A DNA stretch of 5,658 nt from Methanocalculus sp. (lineage in GTDB: Archaea; Halobacteriota; Methanomicrobia; Methanomicrobiales; Methanocorpusculaceae), in contig NZ_JARVGN010000115.1 in the NCBI RefSeq assembly GCF_029762515.1, positions 1-5,658 on the forward strand, read 5' to 3'. Positions 1 to 5,658 of the stretch are shown here, one piece after another (within the stretch, counting starts at the first letter, position 1; each line of letters begins with the position of its first letter). A program made the position numbers and the translations under genes. A model generated the notes under the pieces. The model saw only the letters and a program-made list of their open reading frames with translations. It was not told the origin of the DNA and did no database searches.

Positions 1-106
1 GGCCAGGGCCGAAGACCGCCGAATCGACCTTCCCTGCCCGACCGGCCGGGCCCAGCGTCCCGATCCGCGGGGATTTGTTGAAGTACTCCATGAGGTTTGA
101 TGGCAT
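1..106 (-). CDS. PPOX-like (pyridoxamine 5'-phosphate oxidase-related) flavoprotein, N-terminal fragment
   Basis: The gene starts at base 106 on the minus strand and runs off the left edge, so only the first 35 residues are visible. They begin MPSNLMEYFNKSPRIGTLG, followed by a stretch ending KVDSAVFGPG. The pattern 'MEYFNK-PRIGTL-...-GKV-.AVFG' is, from memory, the opening of small FMN-binding split-barrel proteins related to pyridoxamine 5'-phosphate oxidase, common in methanogens: a helix, then the first strand 'PRIGTLGT', then the strand 'VDVAVFG'. These proteins usually bind a flavin, and most have no defined substrate. The first ATG (106) is preferred over the in-frame ATG at 91 because a strong SD sits four bases upstream of it. 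The gene diverges from the helicase operon and probably belongs to the host's ordinary gene set. Assignment rests on 35 residues only. Confidence 0.68.
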   Translation of the reverse strand, partial: MPSNLMEYFNKSPRIGTLGPAGRAGKVDSAVFGPG

Positions 107-110
107 TTGG

Positions 111-119
111 CACCTCCTC
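111..119 (-). promoter_or_regulatory. Shine-Dalgarno site of the PPOX-like gene
   Basis: Read on the minus strand this is GAGGAGGTG followed by CCAA and the ATG at 106. It contains GGAGGTG, the core complement of the 16S rRNA tail. Its four-base spacer fixes the start at 106 rather than 91. Confidence 0.75.
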
Positions 120-145
120 GTTTGGGGCCGGACTTGGCGTGGGGG

Positions 146-160
146 GAATTAAAGATTTGC
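146..160 (-). promoter_or_regulatory. Candidate archaeal promoter (BRE/TATA) for the PPOX-like gene
   Basis: On the minus strand the sequence is GCAAATCTTTAATTC: an A-rich BRE-like part (GCAAA) next to a TATA-like TCTTTAATT, isolated within otherwise GC-rich DNA. Transcription starting about 25 bases downstream would begin near 125, leaving a leader of roughly 20 bases that just contains the SD. The spacing is consistent for an archaeal promoter, but the match is by eye only. Confidence 0.35.
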
Positions 161-162
161 GA

Positions 163-185
163 GGGGGGAGGGGGCGGGCGGCGGG
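163..185 (+). other. G-run tract with G-quadruplex pattern
   Basis: Four G runs (163-168, 170-174, 176-178 and 183-185) are separated by loops of 1, 1 and 4 bases, which fits the usual G3+N1-7 quadruplex pattern. A further six-G run lies at 141-146. On the minus strand this is a C-rich tract just upstream of the candidate promoter of the leftward gene. It lies between the two divergent genes and is non-coding as far as I can see. Whether it folds or has any regulatory effect is unknown. Confidence 0.6.
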
Positions 186-224
186 TTTGAAAAGTGTATG
201 GTATGGAACGAGAGGCTAATTCGG

Positions 225-317
225 AAAAATTCTTTAATATCAAATAATTTTTTAAACACGTTCTCAGGAAAGCACTTAAGAATTCAAATCGGAATAAATT
301 CGAAAGACTATTTTTAC
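225..317 (+). promoter_or_regulatory. AT-rich leader region with candidate promoters for the helicase operon
   Basis: Two TATA-like candidates lie in this AT-rich stretch. The first is AAAAATTCTTTAATATC (225-241), an A-rich BRE-like part joined to TTTAATAT; it would start transcription near 263 and give a leader of about 80 bases. The second is CGAAAGACTATTTTTAC (301-317), a BRE-like CGAAAG followed by CTATTTTTA; it would start transcription within a few bases of the ATG at 346 and give an almost leaderless message. The absence of any SD before 346 fits the second better. I see no clear operator palindrome; the EcoRI-type GAATTC at 280-285 is not notable. Confidence 0.35.
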
Positions 318-345
318 GCCAGCTGAATTTTCTTTCTGTTGTATT

Positions 346-3300
346 ATGGCAGACCCGCTGGCAAACAATATTTTCGATACCATCAAACCACGAGCGATCA
401 TCAAGGAGGGTCCACACTTTCCCGAAGACGTGGAGGTACTGACGGTCAAGAAAGTGAGCGAATCCCTGAAGATTGAATGCAAAGGCCGAAATTCGAGTCA
501 GGTCTATACGCGATTTCTCACCCCGCAACATATCAATCAGATCGAGATATTTCCCGAGTGTGAATCCTTCACCGGCGATGCGAAGAAATTCCGGCTCGGC
601 ATTGAGGCCAAACGGCTGGGTCTTGCCTATGAATATGATCCATATTTTTCGCTCTCCATCGCGCGGATCGATCCCCTCCCCCATCAGCTGGAAGCGGTCT
701 ATGACTATTTCCTGAACCTGCCGCGCATTCGGTTTCTGCTCGCCGATGATCCCGGTGCCGGGAAGACGATCATGGCGGGCCTGCTCATCAAGGAACTCAA
801 AATACGCGGGCTTGTCAAGCGCATCCTGATCGTCACCCCGGCAAACCTCACCTTCCAGTGGCAGCGCGAACTCAAGGAAAAGTTCAGGGAGGAGTTCCAT
901 ATCGTTCGGGGGGAGATCCTCCGTGCTGCGTATGGCTCGAATCCCTGGGATGAGCGGGATCAGGTCGTCACCTCGCTCCCGTGGATCGCCCGCATCGACG
1001 AAGCCCAGGAAAGCCTCCTGAAATCGAAATCTTGGGACCTTATCATCGTGGATGAAGCGCACAAGATGAGCGCCTACTCGGAGGAGAAAAAGACGCTCGC
1101 GTATAGGATCGGTGAGAGGCTCTCCGAGATGACGGACCATTACCTGCTCATGACGGCGACGCCTCACAAAGGGGATAAGGAAAACTTCCGCCTCTTCCTA
1201 TCCCTGCTCGACAAAGATGTCTACGGAGATATCCAGAGTTTGCTGCGGGCCATGGAAGCGCGGGAAGCGCCATTCTATCTCAGGAGGGTGAAGGAAGCCC
1301 TCGTCAACTTCCCTGACCCAGAGACGGGAAAGGTCACCAGCCTGTTCAGGAAGCGGTTTGTGTATTCGGTGTCTTTTGATCTGGATGCTGAAGAGGGCGA
1401 GTTCTACCAGCATCTCACCGATTATGTGGAGGACCAGTCCGTTCGGGCTGCAGCAGAGGGCACAATCCGTGGGAGAGCGCTCGGGTTTACGATGGCGATG
1501 CTCCAGCGCCGGTTTGCCTCGAGTATCTATGCGGTGCGCTGCTCGCTCGAGAGAATGCGCGACAAGCGCCAAGAGATCCTCCGGGATCCCGAAGCCTACC
1601 GGAAGAAGGAGATCGACCGGCGCCTCCAGCGCGAGCTGGATAAGCGCTTCGGGAGTGAAGAGGAGATCTTGGCCGAATTCTATGACGACGAGCGTGAGCG
1701 GTTGCTGCTTGAGCTCGAGGAGGCGGTGATATCCTACCGGCCCGAGGACCTCCGTGAGGAGATCGCCGATCTCTCCCGCCTTGTCACCATGGCCAAGCAC
1801 CTCGAGGAGCGGGAGATCGAAACGAAGCTGCTCAAGCTCAAGGAGCAGCTCACTGCCGAGGGCATCTTCCAGGACCCGAACATGAAGCTGCTCGTCTTCA
1901 CCGAGCACAAGGACACGCTGGTGTATCTCGTCGAGAAGCTCCGTTCATGGGGGCTTTCAGTCACTCAGATTCACGGTGGCATGAAGATCGGTGACCGCAA
2001 CACGCCGGGGACCCGGCTGAATGCGGAGAAGGAGTTCCGGGACGATTGCCAGGTGATGGTTGCCACCGAGGCGGCCGGCGAGGGTATCAACCTCCAGTTC
2101 TGCTGGTTCATGATCAACTACGATATCCCGTGGAACCCTGTCCGGCTCGAGCAGCGGATGGGGCGCATTCATCGTTACGGGCAGGAGAAGGACTGCCTGA
2201 TCTATAATTTCGTGGCCCGAAACACTCGCGAAGGCCGGGTGATGGACAAACTCTTTTCCCGGATCAGCCAGATCGAGGATGACCTCGACCCCGAACGGAC
2301 CGGGAAGATCTTCAATGTGCTCGGCGATGTGTTTCCCTCGAACCAGATCGAGCGCAAGCTCCGTGAGATGTACGCCCAGAGTCTCGAGGAACAGGAGATC
2401 ATCTCCTGGATTATTGACGAGACCGAGAAGGATCGGTTCAGCCAGATCACCAACTCGACGCTCGAGGGGCTCGCCAAGCGGCACCTCAACCTCTCTGCCA
2501 TCATCGGCAAGCGGGAGGAGGCAAAGGAGCGCCGCCTGGTCCCCGATGTGGTGGCCGATTTCTTTGCCACGGGCGGCGGTCTCTGCGGTCTCAGTCTCCG
2601 TGAGACAAAGGAGCATCCAGCGATATTCCGGGTGGGCAAGGTCCCCCGCCTCCTGATCCCGATCGGCGAGGAGATCGAACGGGTATACGGGACGCTGGGG
2701 CGCGAGTACCGGGAGATTTGCTTCGACAAGGAGGTGCTCAGGGCCTATCCGAACACCGAATGGGTCACCCCGGGCCACCCGCTCTTCGAGAGTGTGCGTC
2801 ACTATGTGCTCGATGAGACAGAGCATGATCTGCGCTCCGGGGCGGTCTTCTTCGATCTACACCGCGATGAGCCGGCGGTGTTCGATGTCTTTTCGGCAGC
2901 GGTCAATGATGGCCTGAATAATACGGTGCACGAGCGCCTCTTTGTCCTGGAACACAACGGAGGCGGGGAAGCAAAGGTGCGCCAGCCGACGGTGTTCCTG
3001 GATGTGATTCCGGCAAATGCACAGGTGACAATCCCCGAGTTCTCCCTGCCCGGTCATGATGAGGTGGAGGCTCTGCTCTACGAGCATGCGCTCATGCCCT
3101 TCATGGAGAAGGTTGCGGATGAACGCCGGCGCGAGGTGGGGGTCATCAGGAGGCACCTGGAGACAAGTCTACAGGAGCTGCTCATGCGCGAGAATACCAG
3201 GAATATGGAACTGCACAAACGTGAGCATGAAAGAGATCCTGACCCGCTGCTCCCGGCGAATATTGCAAATTCCGATCGCCGCCTGGACGAACTCGAACGC

Positions 3301-3819
3301 CGCCTGAAGGTCCGGAGGGCTGAGCTTCTCAAGGAGGAGACCCTCACGATCGGCAACATCCGGCACCACGGCCGGGCGTGGGTGCTCCCCCATCCGGACC
3401 GCAATGAGAACGAGAACCGGCGCATCCGGCGCAGCGATGAGATCGAGCGCATCGCAATAAAGGCCGCAATTGCGTATGAAAACGCCCGGGGCTATGATGT
3501 GGAGAGCGTGGAAGACCAGAACTGCGGGTATGATCTGAAATCACGCAAATTCGATCCGGATGATCCCGACACCGCGGTGGACCTGCGGTTCATCGAGGTG
3601 AAAGGCCGGGCCGGCGTCGATGATGTCTACCTTTCCGATAATGAGTATAAAACGGCGGTTCGGCAGAAGGAGGACTACTGGCTCTATGTGGTGTACAACT
3701 GCGCAACCAATCCTGTAGTCTATCCGATTCGCAATCCAGCAAAACTGGGCTGGCAGCCAGTGGTAAGGGTGGAGCATTATCAAATAGGCTCTGAAGAAAT
3801 TTTGGAGGTGAATAAATGA
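346..3819 (+). CDS. SNF2-family DNA helicase/translocase with C-terminal DUF3883 nuclease-like domain
   Basis: A complete 1157-residue protein, predicted cytoplasmic. An N-terminal domain (about 15-105) carries the 'GPhFPE.VEVL' pattern usual before the motor in this group. The SNF2 motor spans about 108-640: LPHQ (111-114), Walker A DDPGAGKT (134-141, K140), Ia around VTPANLTFQW (163-172), DEAH (236-239), TATP (270-273), motif IV LLVFTEH (515-521), motif V ATEAAGEGINLQ (573-584) and motif VI QRMGRIHR (603-610). All are intact, so ATP-driven movement on DNA is expected. A charged helical insertion (about 400-505) separates the two RecA lobes, and a second charged helical region covers about 905-1000. 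The C-terminus (about 1030-1130) is DUF3883-like: E1045, GYDL with D1063, IEVKG with E1084/K1086, and S-x-NE (1097-1100), matching an Mrr-type PD-(D/E)xK arrangement. The start at 346 is the first ATG after an in-frame stop at 295-297; no upstream alternative start exists and no SD precedes it. Relatives include the SNF2 component (DrmD) of class 2 DISARM and orphan SNF2-DUF3883 proteins; no other DISARM gene is visible. Most of the gene is about 57-63% GC in sampled lines, lower at both ends. Confidence 0.93.
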   Translation: MADPLANNIFDTIKPRAIIKEGPHFPEDVEVLTVKKVSESLKIECKGRNSSQVYTRFLTPQHINQIEIFPECESFTGDAKKFRLGIEAKRLGLAYEYDPYFSLSIARIDPLPHQLEAVYDYFLNLPRIRFLLADDPGAGKTIMAGLLIKELKIRGLVKRILIVTPANLTFQWQRELKEKFREEFHIVRGEILRAAYGSNPWDERDQVVTSLPWIARIDEAQESLLKSKSWDLIIVDEAHKMSAYSEEKKTLAYRIGERLSEMTDHYLLMTATPHKGDKENFRLFLSLLDKDVYGDIQSLLRAMEAREAPFYLRRVKEALVNFPDPETGKVTSLFRKRFVYSVSFDLDAEEGEFYQHLTDYVEDQSVRAAAEGTIRGRALGFTMAMLQRRFASSIYAVRCSLERMRDKRQEILRDPEAYRKKEIDRRLQRELDKRFGSEEEILAEFYDDERERLLLELEEAVISYRPEDLREEIADLSRLVTMAKHLEEREIETKLLKLKEQLTAEGIFQDPNMKLLVFTEHKDTLVYLVEKLRSWGLSVTQIHGGMKIGDRNTPGTRLNAEKEFRDDCQVMVATEAAGEGINLQFCWFMINYDIPWNPVRLEQRMGRIHRYGQEKDCLIYNFVARNTREGRVMDKLFSRISQIEDDLDPERTGKIFNVLGDVFPSNQIERKLREMYAQSLEEQEIISWIIDETEKDRFSQITNSTLEGLAKRHLNLSAIIGKREEAKERRLVPDVVADFFATGGGLCGLSLRETKEHPAIFRVGKVPRLLIPIGEEIERVYGTLGREYREICFDKEVLRAYPNTEWVTPGHPLFESVRHYVLDETEHDLRSGAVFFDLHRDEPAVFDVFSAAVNDGLNNTVHERLFVLEHNGGGEAKVRQPTVFLDVIPANAQVTIPEFSLPGHDEVEALLYEHALMPFMEKVADERRREVGVIRRHLETSLQELLMRENTRNMELHKREHERDPDPLLPANIANSDRRLDELERRLKVRRAELLKEETLTIGNIRHHGRAWVLPHPDRNENENRRIRRSDEIERIAIKAAIAYENARGYDVESVEDQNCGYDLKSRKFDPDDPDTAVDLRFIEVKGRAGVDDVYLSDNEYKTAVRQKEDYWLYVVYNCATNPVVYPIRNPAKLGWQPVVRVEHYQIGSEEILEVNK
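3804..3811 (+). promoter_or_regulatory. Shine-Dalgarno site of the HD-domain gene
   Basis: GGAGGTGA lies inside the last codons of the helicase gene, four bases before the ATG at 3816. It is a perfect eight-base complement to the 16S rRNA tail and supports this start and efficient reinitiation after the helicase stop. Confidence 0.85.
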
Positions 3820-5120
3820 CGCATAAAAAAATTCACGAAATCCGTGATCCTATTCATATTTTTATTCATATGGATTCAAATGAGCGCGAGGTATTGAATT
3901 CGACTCCAGTTCAGAGGTTAAGATACGTCCATCAACTCGCTTTGACATACCAAGTATATCCTGGATCAACCCATCGCAGATTTGAACACTCTCTTGGTGT
4001 AATGGAACTCGCAACGAGGATTTTTGATACTGTTATGTTGAATCTCAGTCGATCGCCAAAAGATTTTGACTTCGACATTGGATCAGACTTTGACCGCGAA
4101 TATTGGAGAAGAACACTACGAATGGCAGCTCTTGTCCATGATATTGGTCATTCACCGTTCTCTCATGCTTCTGAAGATTTGTTTCCTGATAGTTGGAATC
4201 ATGAAAAAATGACACTGGAACTTATTGAAAGTCCAGAAATGAATACATTATGGAGAAAATTAAAAATATCGTCAGAAGACGTTGCAAAATTGGCAGTTGG
4301 CCCAAAATATTATGAAAAATCACTTATGAAGGATCATGAGACAATTTTTTCTGAAATAATTACTGGAGATGCCTTCGGGGCTGATAGAATGGATTATCTC
4401 CTTCGTGATACTTATCATGCAGGGGCCGCATATGGAAAATTTGACCACTATCGTCTGATAGAAACCTTGAGAATTTTGCCCAAAAGGTACGATGATTCCG
4501 ATGAACCAGCTCTCGGTGTAGAAACTGGGGGCATCCAGTCTGCTGAAGCCTTATTGTTAGCACGGTATTTTATGTTTAGTCAGCTTTATTTTCACCCCAT
4601 TCGGCGTATCTATGATATCCATCTGAAAGATTTTCTCAAGATATGGTTGAAAGATGGATATTTCCCGAAGGACGCCGATGGACATCTCAGATTAACCGAT
4701 AATGAAGTGGTTTCAGCAATGTATGAAGCAATGAGGGATGCTCAAAATCCTGCCCATGAACAGGCATGCAGAATTATTAAAAGAAAACATTTCAAAGTCC
4801 TGTATAGCAGAAATCCGGACGATGTTTCCATCAACAGAAGTGCTGGAGAATATGTCTTTACGGCAGCCTGTGATCAATTTGGTGAAGAAAACGTTCGGCA
4901 TGACATTCCAAAAATATCAGGAAGCAGCGTAGAATTTCCAGTACTGGAAAATGACAATAGAGTAGTTTCTTCACTAAGAAAGTCAGAAACACTTCAAAGG
5001 TTACCTGAGATTGCATTAGAAACCGTGTATATCCATCCGGAAAAATATGATGAAGCTGTGACATGGCTAGAAAAAGAACGTGAACAAATTATCGAGTTAG
5101 TGATCGAGGAGGATGTATGA
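3816..5120 (+). CDS. SAMHD1/YwfO-like HD-domain dNTP triphosphohydrolase
   Basis: A complete 434-residue cytoplasmic protein of the HD superfamily COG1078 type (B. subtilis YwfO, E. faecalis EF1143, human SAMHD1). Enzymes of this group hydrolyse dNTPs to deoxynucleoside and triphosphate, lowering the dNTP pool. Residues align with SAMHD1 by eye. Metal ligands are H58 (RFEHSLG, SAMHD1 H167), H108-D109 (LVHDIGH, H206-D207) and D190 (ADRMDYLLRD, D311). Catalytic or phosphate-contacting residues are R55, H112, H117 and H129-E130 (WNHE). Sugar/base-side contacts are Q40-L41, R191 (K312 in SAMHD1), Y194 and D198. The N-terminal 'DPIH' and 'QRLRYVHQL' motifs are also present. The C-terminal third (about 290-434) is the family's more variable region, so allosteric regulation by dGTP cannot be judged. 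The ATG overlaps the helicase stop (ATGA, 3816-3819) and has a perfect SD. It also overlaps the next gene by four bases. Sampled lines give about 32-52% GC with many AAA/GAA/ATT codons, clearly unlike the helicase gene. Enzymatic class is confident; substrate preference is inferred. Confidence 0.92.
   Translation: MTHKKIHEIRDPIHIFIHMDSNEREVLNSTPVQRLRYVHQLALTYQVYPGSTHRRFEHSLGVMELATRIFDTVMLNLSRSPKDFDFDIGSDFDREYWRRTLRMAALVHDIGHSPFSHASEDLFPDSWNHEKMTLELIESPEMNTLWRKLKISSEDVAKLAVGPKYYEKSLMKDHETIFSEIITGDAFGADRMDYLLRDTYHAGAAYGKFDHYRLIETLRILPKRYDDSDEPALGVETGGIQSAEALLLARYFMFSQLYFHPIRRIYDIHLKDFLKIWLKDGYFPKDADGHLRLTDNEVVSAMYEAMRDAQNPAHEQACRIIKRKHFKVLYSRNPDDVSINRSAGEYVFTAACDQFGEENVRHDIPKISGSSVEFPVLENDNRVVSSLRKSETLQRLPEIALETVYIHPEKYDEAVTWLEKEREQIIELVIEEDV
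5106..5112 (+). promoter_or_regulatory. Shine-Dalgarno site of the YwgA-like gene
   Basis: GAGGAGG sits in the final codons of the HD gene, four bases before the ATG at 5117. A nearer ATG at 5113 directly abuts the site and is in another frame, so it is not the start. Confidence 0.8.
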
Positions 5121-5658
5121 AACAAATTCAAAAAGACGGATTGATATTTCATCTCATCAGTTCGCTAAAAAAGAATGGTAGTTGGTGTGGAGAAACACAC
5201 ATTCAAAAAGCAATATATTTCATTCAGGAAATGATGGGCGTCCCTCTCGGCTTTGATTACACTATTTACAAGCATGGTCCCTTTTCATTTGATTTAAGTG
5301 ACGAGTTAAGGGATCTAAGAGCCGATTCACTTTTAGAATGGGAGGTAAGACCAGAACCGTATGGGAACAGTCTCAAGCTCGCCCCCATGAGTCTAGAGAT
5401 AGTGAAGAAGATTCCTCAGACAATATCACGATACGGGCCTGCAATCTCATTTATTGCCGAGGAATTTGGTTCAAAGGGTGTTAAAGATCTTGAAAAGATC
5501 TCGACTGCCCTCTATGTTACAATGAACCCTGCTGAAAACGGGTCATATTCAAGGGCACAGCGTATTCATGAATTAAAACCCCATATCTCTGTAACTGAAG
5601 CAGAGAGCGCCTTGAATGATATCGATGAAATGATGAAAAAGAGCAGGTCAATAACCTC
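5117..5658 (+). CDS. YwgA/Panacea-like small protein, C-terminus beyond the window
   Basis: An open frame of 180 codons begins MKQIQKDGLIFHLI and is still open at the window end. It shares the signature of YwgA-like and Panacea (DUF4065/SocA-like) proteins: an early helix, 'THIQKAIYFIQE' (residues about 27-38, matching the usual 'KLQKLLYLAQ'), then 'FDYTIYKHGPFSFDL' (about 46-60), where 'YKHGP' is the hallmark turn, and an acidic helix 'SDELRDLRAD'. Later helices (about 95-180) look like the family's C-terminal half. Panacea proteins include antitoxins that neutralise varied toxins, and SocA, a proteolytic adaptor; YwgA itself is uncharacterised. The start overlaps the HD gene stop (ATGA, 5117-5120), so the two are translationally coupled. 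From memory, ywgA in Bacillus lies near ywfO, an HD gene of the same family as the upstream one, which would support a functional pairing. At roughly 170-180 residues, YwgA relatives suggest that little of the protein is missing. Family assignment is by motif only. Confidence 0.75.
   Translation, partial: MKQIQKDGLIFHLISSLKKNGSWCGETHIQKAIYFIQEMMGVPLGFDYTIYKHGPFSFDLSDELRDLRADSLLEWEVRPEPYGNSLKLAPMSLEIVKKIPQTISRYGPAISFIAEEFGSKGVKDLEKISTALYVTMNPAENGSYSRAQRIHELKPHISVTEAESALNDIDEMMKKSRSIT

Larger units (their letters stand above)
346..5658 (+). other. Three-gene operon: SNF2-DUF3883 helicase, HD dNTPase, YwgA-like protein
   Basis: The three genes run in one direction with two ATGA overlaps (3816-3819 and 5117-5120), each served by a strong SD within the preceding gene. 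There is no terminator-like hairpin with T-run or internal gap between them. Coupled translation suggests fixed stoichiometry and a shared task. The operon continues past the right edge at least to the end of the third gene; further members may lie outside the window. Confidence 0.88.

Noticed and set aside
107..345. CRISPR array, tRNA, attachment site or small RNA in the only non-coding region
   Set aside because: I found no spaced direct repeats, cloverleaf-like arms or recognisable small-RNA elements. Only the G-rich tract and AT-rich promoter-like sequence stand out.
276..482. Minus-strand open frame covering the helicase start and promoter region
   Set aside because: It overlaps the conserved N-terminus of the helicase, its product resembles no known family, and it would put coding sequence over the likely promoter.
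1198..1908. Minus-strand open frame of 236 residues inside the helicase gene
   Set aside because: It mirrors the charged helical insertion of the helicase; its Leu/Glu-rich content is the complement of Glu/Lys/Leu codons, with no SD or family signature.
1957..2826. Long minus-strand open frame (289 residues) inside the helicase gene
   Set aside because: It lies opposite conserved motor motifs V and VI and downstream helicase sequence. Long antisense frames are expected in GC-rich genes, and its translation shows low-complexity Leu/Glu/Arg/Pro content with no recognisable family.
346..3819. Complete DISARM system
   Set aside because: Only a DrmD-like SNF2 helicase is present. No DUF1998 helicase (DrmA), DrmB, PLD protein (DrmC) or methyltransferase is visible, and the neighbours are an HD dNTPase and a YwgA-like protein.
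4738..4932. Small plus-strand frame within the HD gene, considered as a hidden toxin
   Set aside because: It is an out-of-frame reading of conserved HD protein codons without a convincing SD or family match.
5113..5115. ATG at 5113 as start of the third gene
   Set aside because: It is in a different frame from the conserved protein and has no space from the GAGGAGG; the ATG at 5117 opens the frame carrying the YwgA-like signature.

Overview
The window looks like part of an archaeal chromosome, most likely a methanogen of the Methanomicrobia. This is an inference from three things. The truncated left-edge protein resembles the small PPOX-type flavoproteins of methanogens. The Shine-Dalgarno (SD) sites are strong GGAGGTG(A)/GAGGAGG. 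The promoters look like BRE/TATA elements rather than bacterial -35/-10 boxes. A bacterial host cannot be excluded from sequence alone.

Layout. At the left edge, the first 35 codons of a minus-strand gene (start at 106) read as the N-terminus of a pyridoxamine-5'-phosphate-oxidase-like flavoprotein, with its own SD and a plausible TATA element. A divergent intergenic region (107-345) follows: first a very G-rich tract with a G-quadruplex-type pattern, then an AT-rich stretch that probably holds the rightward promoter. From 346 to the right edge the plus strand carries three tightly packed genes: (1) an 1157-residue SNF2-type helicase with a C-terminal DUF3883 (Mrr-like nuclease fold) domain; (2) a 434-residue SAMHD1/YwfO-like HD-domain dNTP triphosphohydrolase with all recognisable catalytic residues; (3) a YwgA/Panacea-like small protein, at least 180 residues, cut by the window end. 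Both junctions are 4-base ATGA stop/start overlaps preceded by near-perfect SD sites, so the three are almost certainly one translationally coupled operon.

How they may work together. A DNA translocase with a nuclease-like tail, a dNTP-destroying enzyme and a Panacea-like regulator is the composition expected of a nucleic-acid-sensing immune or abortive-infection module: the helicase/nuclease could detect or cut foreign DNA, the HD enzyme could drain dNTPs, and the small protein could regulate or neutralise one of them. This is inference. No complete known system (for example DISARM) is visible, although the helicase resembles the SNF2 component of class 2 DISARM. Base composition changes abruptly at the helicase/HD boundary (about 60% GC to about 40% GC in sampled lines), so the operon may be a mosaic of parts with different histories.
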